Source of the DNA: Berberis thunbergii
Lineage: Eukaryota > Streptophyta > Magnoliopsida > Ranunculales > Berberidaceae
Direction of reading: 5' to 3'
DNA: 64,000 nucleotides
Assembly (NCBI GenBank): GCA_003290165.1
Contig: QNQO01010656.1
Span: 62,001-126,000, forward strand
How positions within the stretch are numbered: position 1 is the first letter of the stretch; the number at the start of each line of letters is the position of its first letter. Shown piece after piece: positions 53,308 to 64,000 of this stretch. The notes beneath the pieces are model-generated. The model had not been told where the DNA came from, did no database searches, and saw only the letters and a program-made list of their open reading frames with translations. The translations under genes were made by a program, and so were the position numbers.

Positions 53308-54687
53308 TAGGGGTGGGCACGGGACGGGATGGGACGAGATGAGAAAAACTCCATCCCGATCTCGTCTGGGACGAGACGGGACGGGATCAGCATGCTAATC
53401 TAGACATATCAACTAGAATACATACCAGCGTATCCCGTATTGTGTGTGTAAGACCCAATGGCACGTCGTGTGTTTTTATAATCATTCTAGAGTTATTTGA
53501 TGTTATGAATAACTTATGTAAGACCTTCTTATGGTCTAGTCTGGATATGGTGCAATCTCATTCCCTTATCAGTTTGGAGGACATCTGTTTTCCTTACCAT
53601 GAAGGTTGTTTGGGAATTCAAAGTTAATGGATGAATAATCATGCAACTAATTTGTGGCTAAGGAGTGCTTCTAATTTGTTTTGTAACTGGGATACACTTT
53701 GGGTTCATTTGATATAGCATAATCTCATTAGAGACAAATATTTTTGGTAAATGAGTTATTCCTTACTACTTTTCATGGATTTATAGGATGATACTTTAGG
53801 ATAGAAAAAGAGTTGGATCAATGTTAATCTTATACAATTAGAACAGAAGAAGATACATTTGTTCAGTGAGATCCTTGGCACCAATTATCATAGTTTATCC
53901 TTATTTTCAGCAGCATTTCACTTATGATTCAATACTCATTAAGTTTGATAATGAAATTGGCCTCAGTTTTATTTGTTTCTTGGTTGTCTTTCTTTTCTCT
54001 ATTTTATTATCTGTTCTTCTAAAGACATTTCAGTACATGAAAGCAATCAATGTGGCAAACTTCATTGGACGTGGAACCCTTCAAGATCTTAAAAAGTTTT
54101 GTTTGAACATGCATATTGCAAATTTGATATTAGAATCAAAATGGACTTTACAGAGCATGAGGTTGATGACTCTCCTATCAATTCTGTTGAATTTATTGAA
54201 CTCCAATTTACTCAATGGAAAAGACCTTAAAATGGATGAGAGAGATTATGATGACTCACTAAATGGGAAAATGGGTGGATTTGGAGTTGTATTTATGTTG
54301 CAATTGAAGTTTGACTCATCAGCTGTTGAAACCATTACATACCATACAAGAGGTAGCTTTGTGACCTTGTTTGGTCAAAAGATTAATCTAGAGTTATGTG
54401 TGAGAGAAAAATTGAGATGCTAAAAATGTTATATACATCAGTGAATTTGTATGTGCATCCACAATCCTAAAATAAATAAAAATATTAATAATTAATATTA
54501 AAAAATTAGTTCGGGACGGGATTGGCGGGATTGAAAATCTTCATCCCATCCCATCCCATTCTAGATCGGGACGGGATGGGATCGGAATTAAATTATTCAA
54601 TCCCATTAAGACCCGAAAAAATCGGGACGGGACGGGATCGGGATCGCGGGACGGGATCGGGATCGCGGGATGGGATGCCCACCCCTA
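53308..54687. mobile_element. hAT-B, non-autonomous hAT element carrying a LINE fragment
   Basis: Inverted termini TAGGGGTGGGCACGGGACGG and TAGGGGTGGGCATCCCATCC are flanked by an imperfect 8-bp duplication (cgctctac/cattctac). Subterminal DNA is dense in CGGGACGGGAT words on both sides (53320-53385 and 54510-54675), as in plant hAT elements. No hAT transposase is visible in the 1380 bp. The middle holds a decayed LINE 3' fragment. Confidence 0.85.
53470..53950 (+). pseudogene. LINE reverse transcriptase 3' fragment inside hAT-B
   Basis: Broken plus-strand frames give FDVMNNLCKTFLWSS, ISLEDICFPYHEGCLGIQS, NWDTLWVHLI and HNLIRDKYFW, and then DSI-like text. This is the order of the region after the reverse transcriptase core in plant L1 elements (compare LINE-1 at 44735-45130: NSIMRNFLWSA, CHPYDEGGLGIRS, LWVKWVTKNLIKDRDFW). 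Stops and frame changes are frequent. The DNA to 54420 has an open frame with no recognisable domain. Confidence 0.65.
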
Positions 54688-54913
54688 CATTCTACATCTT
54701 TTACTTAGTTTAGCCTAAGGTTTAAGCTAATTGAAACAGTTTTGAAGGTTCTTAAATTCAATCAATAATTGGTAGCGTATTGTAACAACTTTCTCATCAG
54801 GAATATCTTGATAATCCAACATAATTTTACATGGTTGTGATTTTGAAATTCTAAAATTTGCACTTATTCCTTGATCCTTGGACAAACTCTACTTTGACAT
54901 TCCTTTTTTTTTT

Positions 54914-54999
54914 GTAAGAGACATAGCATATCATAAATTAGAAAATATTATATACTTTTTGTCCTACAATTGAAGCCAACTCATGTGCTTTGCTATTAA
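54914..54999 (-). pseudogene. LINE-2 RNase H C-terminal end
   Basis: The minus strand from the Harbinger junction reads NSKAHELASIVGQ in one open frame and then stops, a typical plant L1 RNase H tail (carrier of the final conserved His/Ala-His region). It joins in frame to YIPQEL on the other side of the insertion (about 57243-57262). Confidence 0.75.
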
Positions 55000-55576
55000 C
55001 GGGGGTGTATTGTATATAGGGATTTTTATGGAATTGATAAATAATTTGAAAAGTCAACGGAATCTTTAAATTGTCCACAGACTCTTTAAATTGTCTACAG
55101 ACTTTTGCTTATTTCTTAAATCCATAGACTTTTGCTACAGACTTTTTAGAGATTTATGAAAATTCACGGACTTTGTATGAACGACTTTTACAGATTTCTA
55201 GTTATTTGCAAGATAAAAAAGAAATTGGTAAATTGTGATGAAACAAAAAAACGCCCATAAAATAGAGATACATGTGCTAAAAAAACTAGAAAAAAAAGAT
55301 TGTTAATTAACATCTTTAAAATAAGAAGTAAACGTCCATAAAATTGTATTGTGATCATTCTTTTCCTTCATGGTCACTTTCTTCATTATCATTGTTAGCA
55401 ACGTTGATGTTTGCTTGAGTTGCTGCTCATATTTGATTAGCAATACTCATTCTCCATTGATTATCATTTTTTATTTGCTGCTCTTGGGTTTGAATATCAT
55501 CCCATTCAAAATTATCTTCATCATTCTCTACCGGATCATTTTCTGGTTCAGAAGGAAATTCATCTGAACGACATTC

Positions 55577-55850
55577 TTATCGAAGAAAATTATGCAATCC
55601 TGCACATGCCAAAACAAGTTCCGCTTGTGTCTTGTAAGGAAATGGTGGTGCTGATTTGAAAATTGTAAACCGCGACTTGAATATTCCAAATATTCTCTCA
55701 ATTACGTTCCTCAATGAAGCATGACGAAGATTAAATATTCTCTTGTATGATGACTCATAATTTTCGAAACACTTCAGGATACATTCTGTAGACATCCCAA
55801 AAGATATGTGGGTCTCCATCCAATAACTTATTCATCTATATGTATCCATT
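55577..55850 (-). pseudogene. Harbinger transposase (DDE nuclease) C-terminal fragment
   Basis: The minus strand encodes SYKRIFNLRHASLRNVIER, IFGIFKSRFTIFKSAPPFP and YKTQAELVLACAGLHNFLR. This is the characteristic C-terminal text of plant PIF/Harbinger nucleases, including the conserved Glu of the third catalytic position (VIER). Just upstream, DGDPHIFWDVYRMYPEVFRKL-like text comes from another part of such proteins, so an internal deletion joined distant pieces. The first two catalytic Asp residues are not present here. Confidence 0.8.
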
Positions 55851-56940
55851 TGATGTCACCAGTCGTCGAGTCAATGGACGTCTAATACGTTCATCACTTA
55901 TATTGGGCACAATTTCTTTTCCCCCTAGATTCCCGTAAACTTGAAGCTTATATTTCTTGAATGTATTATAAAAAACATGCAAGATGAAAGTTCATTGTAC
56001 AACTCTCATGCAAGTCTACAATCTGCACTGCAGCACTGGTATTGATATGTCCACAATATGCTATTGTCTGTGTTCAATAAAAACACTAGCGATAGGCATT
56101 CACAAGTTAGTCAATCATGAATACCAAAACATTTAACTTTTAAGATACCTAGCTTGTAGTGCTCCCTCTTTATTTTCCTATTCCATCTTCATAATCTAAT
56201 GTATTCGAATTTATATTTTGTTTAAAGTTCAGATAGCTCCTTTGGAAGTTCCCTTGCCTCCAATAGGTTGAGTTTTTATTTATTTTATTTCTCTGAACAC
56301 CGCTTTTAAGTCTTCCAAAAAGATAGGTTTTACATTGTAAGATTGCTTTTGATTACTAAATCTCTAGATCCCCGAAAGTCTAGAAGTCTAGTTGTTCTGC
56401 TCCTGAACATATTTTTTAACTCCCTTAAATAATTAGAAGTTACCTGATTTCTGAAATGGTTGAGGAGATTTGGGAAAGCAATCCAAAGACAAAGTAATGG
56501 TGGTGGTGGCCGACCTTGAGAATTCATCCTTCATGTCTGTCATAGATTGGAGGTATGGATATCGAAGTGGGACAATTTTTTTTCCTAGATAGGATTGGCC
56601 TGTTGGGATACAAATTTTGAAGTGGGTTGAAATTTGTGTGAATACCTCTTCGATCTTCATATCTTATTTGTTGTTGTTGTTGTTTAGTCCCGTCTCTGCG
56701 TTTAGAGGAGGAAAAACGTGAAGAGGGAACTATGAACACTATGCAAAGATAAATCTAGTCATACGCAACCAACTATAGCAAAATAATCCAAACCCTAACC
56801 CAAAATCATCAACGATGCAACTATGAACACTATGAAAAGATAGAAAAAGAATCGAGAAAACAAGAGGATGGGAACCAACCTCTTCGCAGCTGGCACAAGG
56901 AAGAACTTTGGGAGATTTTTTCACGTTGAAATCTTTGATA
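55851..56940 (-). other. Harbinger interior with second-ORF-like remnants
   Basis: The minus strand has short frames and a start-like region near 56740 and 56924, but no Myb/SANT-type domain could be recognised with confidence. A former second Harbinger gene is possible. Confidence 0.3.
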
Positions 56941-57243
56941 GGAGGCTGACAAACTATTGAACTTTGTTATTTATACTTAACACTACAAAGTCCATGAGAA
57001 TCAATGATTTTCCAAATCCATAAATATGAATGATATTTTAAATACCCTAAAACTTTTGTGGACTTTCTGAAATCCATATTGAATACCCCTAGACTTTGTG
57101 GATTTCAGAAAGATTTTTTAAAATCCTGATTGAATACCCCTAGACTTTTGTGGACTTTTTAAAATCCAAATTGAATATACTTGAATTTTCAGAATCCATG
57201 GAATTTATTAAATTGCCAACAAAATCTAGATACAATACACCCC

Positions 57244-59600
57244 TAAGTTCTTGGGGAATATAGTTACAAGACCAGTTTGTAAGGTGTGAAAGAAGTGATC
57301 TAATGCTGTAAAGAATAGGTCGCCATCTCCATCGTAGTTCTGTCTGTTGGTCCCCCAAGTCTGTATGCAAAGAGCGTGTAAAACTCCGGAGTCTCCCAAA
57401 ATTAGTTTTGTTGGCCATTGCTTCGCTTGTACTAGTAGCAGCGCGGCTTCAGCAGCAAAACATTAGGCCATAGTTCTGTCAAAAACTCAACTTGGGATCG
57501 TGTCAGCTAATCTGGCCTGAACCTTACCAAAAGCGTCCACTGCAAGGACTCCAAAAACTCCCTGTTGAAAAGAAGCATAGAAACATGCATCACAAGTTAC
57601 TAAAAACATCTCAAGGGAAAGAAAGGAGGGTATAGTTCTAAGGCTTCTGGGAGACATGTTGATTCTATGATATCGAACTGCCAAAAGTTGTTCTTGCATG
57701 TTGAGAACTCTAGATTCCTGAGAATTGGTTGTATGTTCAGTAAAGGTAGAGGGCGCAGTATGTTGACGGACATTGTGCCAAGGATCTTCTGCGATTGCTG
57801 TTTCTAGAACGTGGTGTAACGAGGTTGGTTTGGATAGGTCCAGATTGTTTCTAGCAAGGGTCTGGAACCATTGTTTATGCCAAGCCACCCATGTGTGACT
57901 GATAGACAGAGTAAACTGTTGGAAAGAGAGTTTAGTCTTTTGAAAGACTACATCATTTTTGAATTGCCAAATAGAAAAGATCACAGCAGTGAACCGTGAT
58001 AGAGTTTCATCTCGAGTGAAAGGATTTACTGCAGCTGAGTCCCATATATAACTAAGAGCATCTTGGATAAATTGGTTATGAAGATTGACTATGTGCTCGT
58101 TAATCGGGAGAGGAGCCAAAGTCTCATAACTATCGGGCAATTGAAAAAGAGGTGCATGATATCCTTTTTGTGGTTCTGACAAAAAACACAACAATTCTCA
58201 ATAGGCACATGAATACGGGTGATATTTTTCATGGTTTGAATAATATTCTGTGAGACTTTCCAAAAAAGAAGGGTTGCATTTGCTAGGGCTTTTATTCTCC
58301 AAAGTTTTATGAGAATTTTGGGTTGGATTGCTCTAGGAATTGTGTTGGACGATGAGGAGTCTCGATCATCCTGAAGAAAGGTTTTGGTAGCGCTTTTCAC
58401 CGAGAAGACTCCACATTTGTCAAATTTCCAGATAAGTGTGTCTGGGTCCATGGAGTCACGTATGACTATGTCCAAGATGTCCTTGACAACTGGTAGAGGG
58501 AAAAGAGAGGCAATGAGATTTTCATTCCATTGTGGAGTGGTGCTCTCTTGGTCAAGCCACAGGTCACGAACCGTAAGAAGTGGGGTGGAGATGGGTTTGC
58601 AATGAAGCAAAAGAAAGTCGGGTTTCACCCAACAATCATTCAAAACATGGGTTTGGTTCTTGGACCTGATTTTCAAAATTAGGTGTCTTCTCATCTTGGT
58701 GAGGGCTGATAGGATTCCACGCCAAGCAAAAAAGGCAACTATGGGGGCCTTAGAAAGCAGAAAAATACTTTTGTTGGGAAAGTGAATCTCCTTGAATTGA
58801 ATGTTGTAGAGGTTGCAAGGATTTGTAATCACATTCCATATGTGTTTTGCTTTCAAGGCCAGGTTTTTGTTCCGGGCTCTAGGAATGTTCAGACCTCCTA
58901 GTTGTCTTGGCAGAGTTAGCCTATCCCAAGTGCATAGATGCTTGGTTTTCCCATCCTCCGTTCCATTCCACCAAAAGTTTCTGGCCAACTCATCAATTTG
59001 AGAGATAGTGGATTGTGGAAGGAGAAATGTTTGCATGGTATAGACAGGTATGGAATGGGTAACCGTCTTGATCATGACAGTCCTACCAGCTTGGGATAGG
59101 ATTTTTGCTTTCCATGCAGAGAGCTTTGAGTTAATCTTGTCAATCAGGAACTAGAAATCGTGGGCTTTTTTCTTGGAGACAAGTAGAGGCGTACCAAGGT
59201 ATTTATCCTTCGGGTTATACAACTTCGAGCTAAGAATTCATTTAATCATCTTAGCATGTCTAGGGTGAACATTGGAGCTGTAATAAATTGAAGACTTATC
59301 ATAGTTAACTGCTTGGCCAAATGCAACGCAATACTGGGATAGTAAGTCTTTAATTGTGCGTGCCTCTGCTAGAGAGGCTATGCAGAAAATCATAAGATTG
59401 TCAGCAAAAAGAAGGTGGCTGATGGAAGGGACATGGCGACGAATGTGGAGCCCTTTGATGATATTATTTGATTCAGCTTTCGAAATCATCTGGGAAAGAG
59501 CATTTGCCACAAGGATAAAAAGATAACAGGAGAGTGGATCTTCTTGTCTTATACACTTTGAAAGTTTGATCTTGTTCAGTTGAGATCCATTGAGGAACAC
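57244..59600 (-). pseudogene. LINE-2 ORF2 C-terminal half (RT end, zf-RVT, RNase H)
   Basis: From high to low coordinates on the minus strand: the reverse transcriptase end with the altered active site HLLFADNLMIFCIAS (about 59420-59375), then WWNGTEDGKTKHLCTWDRL and LGGLNIPRARNKNLA (58980-58860). The zinc-binding region CCVFCQNHKKDIMHLFFNC follows near 58190-58130. After a frameshift come the linker with RFTAVIFSIWQFKNDVVF and an RNase H start, ACFYASFQQGVFGVLAVDAF (about 57595-57530). RNase H continues in other frames to YIPQEL at the Harbinger junction. Stops and shifts are numerous. Confidence 0.85.
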
Positions 59601-61465
59601 TCTTAGGGATGTGTGAGAGATGCATTTTTCCTATAAGATTGATCCAGTTCTGGGCAAAACCAAGTTGGTGAAGAATTTGAAGGAAAAAGGTCTATTTGAT
59701 CCTATCATAAGCTTTGGCCATATCAATCTTAATCGCCATCCAATCTTGTTTCTTACAGTGGGAATGTTTCATTTGAAAAAATGTTTCATGAGCGAGATTG
59801 ACATTATCCGAGATAAAATGACCCTCAAGGAAAGCTCCTTGGTTTGGAGAGATAATATTCTCCAGCATAGGCTTCAATCGATTTGCAAGGATTTTAGAGA
59901 TAGCTTTGTAAATCACGTTGCAAAGACCAATTGGTTGGAACTTGTTCGGAGTGGTCAGATTGGAGACTTTGGGGATCAAGGCTAAAAAAGTTTCATTGAG
60001 TTTGGGATCAAGAGTTTTGGTAATAAAGAAATCTTGAACCACTCTAATGACATCCTGATTGTCAATTTCCCAATAATGTTGAAAAAAGTAAGCACGGAAG
60101 TCGTCTAAACCTGAGGCTTTATGACTTCCAATGCCAAAAATAGTGTATTGTATCTCGTTCTCTTCCGGGATCTTCAAAAGTTGCTCATTGTCTGTGTCCG
60201 ACACCATTGGGGGTGAAAAGGGACATGATCTCATGATTGTTTTTTGGGTTTGAGGATTGGAAAATGTTGCCAAAATAGCCATTAAGGAGTTGACCAATTG
60301 AGCCCTGAGTAGTTTGCCAAATATTGTTTTGGTCCTTAAGACGGAGGATGTGATTACGCTTTCTGTGAAGCAAGGAAAAAAGACCGAAAAATTTAGTGTT
60401 TTTATTACCATCTTGAAGTAAGGACTTGGCCGACTTATTCCTCCAGAAGAGTTCTTCCCTATAAAGAAACTCTGAGAGCCTTTCTTCCAGGATTAAGGTA
60501 GCAGAAGCATTAGAGTTGGAAGGAGGGCTATTTTGTAAATCATCTAGTTGCTGCCTGGTCTCCTTAATGTTGAGATCAATGTTCCTAAAGACTTCCTTAT
60601 TCCATCTAAAGAGCTTATAGCTAAGCCTTTTGGTTTTCAAGGCAAAATTGTGATCTGACCTAGAGGGTGCATTTGAGTTCCAAGAAGATTGGACAAGATC
60701 CCGACAGCGCGGGTCTCTAGTCCACATGTGAAAAAACGGAAAGGTTTAGGCCCTGAATTACTACTAGAAGTTAAGAGTAGAGATAACTCTCTGTGATCCA
60801 AGAAAGACGTGTGAATAGATCGTCCTAGAGCTGAAGGAAAGGCTTGTAACCAGTCAGTGGAAACTAAAATCCTATCAAGTTTTGATTTAATACCATTAGA
60901 GTCCTTACGTTTGTTGTTCCAAATAAACTTGAAACCCGTGAGGGGGTGGTCTATCAGATTGTGACTGGTAATAAGGTCCCTAAGATATTTGACAGTAGAA
61001 GCAGTGACTCGCCTACCCCCTAACTTTTTCTCTTGAGATGCAATGGCATTAAGACCATCAATTATCATAACAGGGGTCCGTATAAGAGTTATCAAGTTTG
61101 AGAGCGTCCCAGAAAGTTTTTTTTTAAGGAAGGATTTGGCTCTCCATAAGCAAATATAATAGACCAAGTTTGTTGGGAATAATAATTATCAATAGTGTAG
61201 TATAAAAAATATTTACAAGAACAAATAATATTTAAATGCGTACCTTCTTTCCAAAATAAGGCAAGACCCCTTGACATGCCGTTAACTGGGACTGAAGCTT
61301 CGTACTTGTAGCCAAGTCTCCTAAGCATGCCATCCATACTAGATCAAGATGCCTTTGTTTCAGAAATAAACAGTATATTGGGATTAAACTGATGGGAGAA
61401 AGCCCGTAGTGTTCTGAATGTGCAGGTGACCCAATGCCCCTTCCATTCCAACTTATGATCATGTG
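59601..61465 (-). pseudogene. LINE-2 ORF2 N-terminal half (endonuclease, RT core)
   Basis: ORF2 starts at about 61462 (MIISWNGRGIGSP, the endonuclease WNxRG motif). A frameshifted LFISETKAS piece (ETK motif) and GLALFWKEGTHLNI follow, then FKFIWNNKRKDSNGIKSKLDRILVS and LDHRELSL. The middle region has NKSAKSLLQDGNKNTKFF. The reverse transcriptase begins ASGLDDFRAYFFQHYW and continues LALIPKVSN, FQPIGLCNVIYKAISKIL, NQGAFLEGHFISDN and AIKIDMAKAYDRIK (about 59735-59692). At least five frame changes separate these pieces. Confidence 0.85.
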
Positions 61466-64000
61466 ACCCTGGGCAACCCTTTTGAGGCAGTCGCCCCTTC
61501 CTCAAAATTGCTATCCCAGTTGATAGATGAAAGTCTGTGAGAGTCCAGGTGGCTAGATGGAGAAAGAAAAACCGTGGTTCTGTGAACAATCTCTGCCCCA
61601 ATTAGAGTAGGTAAGCCAGGTGGTAGCCGATGTGCAAGGTCCTCTGAGTTTTGAATTGTTGTTCTAGAAGAGAAAGCACGAAGCCTGGGACTGTCCTGTG
61701 GCACCGTTCTGGCTGAGGAGTGGGAGGTAACATTATCACTTTCTCTGATGTTTGAGTTATCCACATTTTTGAAAGTTAGGCCAATAGAGACCACTTGCCT
61801 GTGACGAGGAAACTCCCTTAGTGGACAGTCTCCATCATTGAATCCAGCTTCCTCTTGCCTTTCCCTTTTGTGGCTTTGGTGGGAGTTTGGGATGGCGCCT
61901 TACTGGAAAGAGGCTGAGTTCGCATAACATCTATTGATGTGGTGCGATTCAGATCTACAGTAGCCCTCTGCAGATATCTGGCTTTCATGTCAAGAATCAA
62001 CTTGCGTCGATTTGCTTTGACTTGTTCTGACCATATCACCTGTGGTTGGTAACAAGTAGCATTTGATCCGATGAATGGTGGACGAGTTGTTCTCTCTTGA
62101 TAAGTCATGTAATCAGGACAGTAAGGTGTTAGAGGGGTTCCTGTATTACCCACGAGCCTCTATTCTTGAATAACCAAGTGTTCCAACAGTGGTGGTGGTT
62201 ATGACATTAAAGAATCAAGAATGGCATTGATTGTTGGTGAAGGCGGACCAACTAGATGCTCCGTGTTGGAGTTGGATGTGTTGGTGGGGAAGATTGTCTC
62301 TGAGAGAGCGGCCGAAGCATTTCTGAGCTCATCTTTGCACACCTACGCCGGAGAAGAAGAGGATGCAGGGGCTAAGAGAATCTGATTCGATGTGGTATGG
62401 GCCTACTGCGGGAGAGTGGGCTATGTAAGACATTGTGTTACCACCCTGGGCTTGGGGTGGACTGTCCATTCCAAATGGGCTGGGCTTGCCAATTAACTGA
62501 ATCATTAATGGGCCTAGCTTCCTTTAGTACTGAAAATGCTCTGATGGCATCTGGAGTAATGCAATGGGCAGGGGTATGTAACGGAGTAACATGGGGTGTT
62601 GATGGAGTGGTAAAAAGGTATTGTTCGTGACCAAAAGTAGGGTCGAGGGGGTGGGATTGAACAGTGGAGTTGTTGGGAAACTTGGATGAGACAGAGTGGG
62701 GATGAGGTAATTGTTGAGAAACTTGTGTGAGAGATGGGTAGGGTTCCATGGGAACTTGGTCAATTATGCCTCCCTCTTTTAGTGCATTAAAATCAAATTG
62801 ACGCATAGGTTGATGCTGGGCTGTATTTTCTTGCATGTTGTTGTTGTGGGTCGGGCCTACATTATCACAGTTATTGACTAGTTGCTTATGTGACGTAGCA
62901 CTATTCATTGAGGAGCTAGCCGGCGTGTATGTGTATCTATTTGCTTGGTGTTTGCCAATGGAGAAAGCCATGCTAGACCGTAACGCTTGACGATGAGAGA
63001 TCCTTGACTGAGGTCCAAAAGACATCAATTTGTTAAGCGTTGTTTGACTGTATTTGATGCCATGCAATGCTTTGGAGTAGATGGGGTGGCCAAGAATGCC
63101 ATAACAAAAGCAAAAGGTCGGAAGATCTTCATAACAAATATTGATATGGAAAGTTCTGCCATTCGTAATCCTAAAAGAAGTGCGCATCATGCTCGGTAAT
63201 GGTTTAGAAACATTTAGCCATACTTTGAACCAGATGTACGTGATTGATACTTGGTTAAGGGCTTCATGGTCGATTTCCATAAGTGGACCAATGCAGTTAG
63301 CTCCCCCTCCACATTTGGAAAAAGCATCTTCTGCAAGGGGAATTCATGGAACCTAAGCCAGCATGGAATGGTATCAAAGTCACAGGAGGTGTAGTCCAAA
63401 GTTCACTCGTTGACAGAAACCAACCACCCAAATAGGGACCATGGTCCTGTAAGCAACACTTTCTCCTTATCTTCTTGGTTTGTAAATTGAACCATATAGT
63501 AATGATATTGTTTATCTTCATGACCTTCAAGGAGCTTAAAGTGGACGGAGGAGTTGGGTTCCCATTGAGGCAGAAGATGGTGAGTGAAGGTAGTCGGACT
63601 TAGGTGTTGTTTATGGTAGTACTTAGCAACAGTACGAAAAGAGTGGTCTTCAAGACCTTCACTTGCCTGAATCACATAGGAGGGTTCGGGGATAATCAAG
63701 AGTGTTGGCAAGTTGAGAGGTGAGATGATTTATGATTGAGTCGATGGATTGTTCCAGTTCAATGTTGTTTAAGTAAGGTGTTGTGACATCGGGGTTGTGT
63801 AGCGGAATATCTGGGTTGGGGATTGTAGTATCTTCTGTCACAAGACGAGGGAGGATGTGTGGAGATGGAGGACGAGGTGAATGAATTGTTTGCATGGTCG
63901 GGTTCTTGAAGTTTATATTAGTAGACGAAGAAGAGTATGAAAGAGGGGAGTCTGGATGGGGAAACACGGACCGAGAACTGTGAGCAACGTGATGTTGGTG
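61466..64000 (-). pseudogene. LINE-2 ORF1 (gag-like), broken
   Basis: Minus-strand frames give a Pro/Ser-rich N-terminal region (63967-63660), then DUF4283-like text FRTVAKYYHKQHLSPTTF, QFTNQEDKEKVLLTGPWSLF and, after a shift, LRFHEFPLQKMLFPNVEG. QVSITYIWFKVWLNVSKPL and a knuckle remnant FCFCYGILGHPIYSK (about 63120-63075) follow, with the last Cys changed. A long low-complexity tail continues to about 62440 with further broken frames to 61460. This resembles LINE-1 ORF1 in layout but is far more decayed. Confidence 0.75.

Larger units (their letters stand above)
55000..57243 (-). mobile_element. PIF/Harbinger element inserted in LINE-2
   Basis: The termini are inverted repeats (GGGGTGTATTGTATATAG left; GGGGTGTATTGTATCTAG inverted right) flanked by a 3-bp target duplication TAA (54997-54999, 57244-57246). 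Subterminal DNA on both sides repeats 'gacttt.tggaat.c' words. The minus strand holds the end of a Harbinger DDE nuclease. The 2.24 kb is shorter than an autonomous element and the coding part is incomplete, so this is a deletion derivative. Confidence 0.88.
54904..64000 (-). mobile_element. LINE-2, old L1-type LINE, minus strand, runs off the right edge
   Basis: A T10 run at 54904-54913 is the poly(A) tail on the minus strand. Reading leftward from the window edge gives ORF1 (DUF4283-like text, degenerate zinc knuckle), then ORF2 with endonuclease, reverse transcriptase, zf-RVT and RNase H. Many frameshifts and stops, and a changed active site (FADN for FADD), make it dead. RNase H is split by a PIF/Harbinger element (55000-57243). 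The 5' end lies beyond 64000. Confidence 0.9.

Overview
The window is nuclear DNA from a flowering plant, most likely a eudicot. Evidence: AT-rich sequence with GT-AG introns, plant gene families (an NTMC2T5-like SMP/C2 protein, an HMGB-type HMG box, a plant TPR-like protein), and plant-type CACTA, hAT, PIF/Harbinger, Copia, Gypsy and L1-like LINE elements. Nothing resembles a prokaryotic operon, a CRISPR array or an organelle gene. Almost all of it is transposable-element DNA. The only gene that looks intact is a two-exon TPR-like gene on the minus strand at 51818-52787.

Left part (1-14.4 kb). A non-autonomous CACTA element (CACTA-A, left end outside the window, right end 3643) interrupts a decayed NTMC2T5-like gene (3647-4600). 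A second copy of the same family (CACTA-B, 6898-10891, target duplication ACA) is complete. Both carry GATCTGATCTTC-type minisatellites, TTAGCGACGG/CCGTCGCTAA hairpins and degenerate tRNA-Glu-like sequences. A tRNA-derived SINE, a hAT element (11598-12526) and a Harbinger-like element with a nested MITE (13164-14130) follow.

Middle (14.4-50.1 kb). A decayed Ty3/Gypsy element lies on the minus strand (14439-19997). It is followed by a pseudogene related to the TPR gene (20275-20690). A Copia element (LTR start 21021, LTR end 33578, target duplication ATAAT) landed just upstream of that pseudogene. Its 3' LTR is split by a third CACTA element (CACTA-C, 26054-33232, target duplication TGA) that carries captured gene pieces, including HMGB exons. 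A fourth CACTA element (CACTA-D) inserted in the host flank 196 bp beyond the Copia. A unit of about 5.15 kb, running from the middle of CACTA-C through the LTR remnant and host flank into CACTA-D, is then tandemly repeated: two full copies (30186-35337, 35338-40477) and a partial third (40478-50066). The third copy is interrupted by a nearly intact 6-kb LINE (40521-46527) and has an unoccupied CACTA-D site.

Right part (50.1-64 kb). Host sequence resumes, with traces of another TPR-gene flank, then the intact TPR gene. Next come a hAT element carrying a LINE fragment (53308-54687) and an old minus-strand LINE (54904 to beyond 64000), whose RNase H region is split by a PIF/Harbinger element (55000-57243, target duplication TAA).

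The host locus can be read through the insertions. It appears to have been a head-to-tail tandem TPR family, with pseudogene and intact gene about 2.3 kb apart, now separated by about 29 kb of nested and duplicated transposons at essentially one place.
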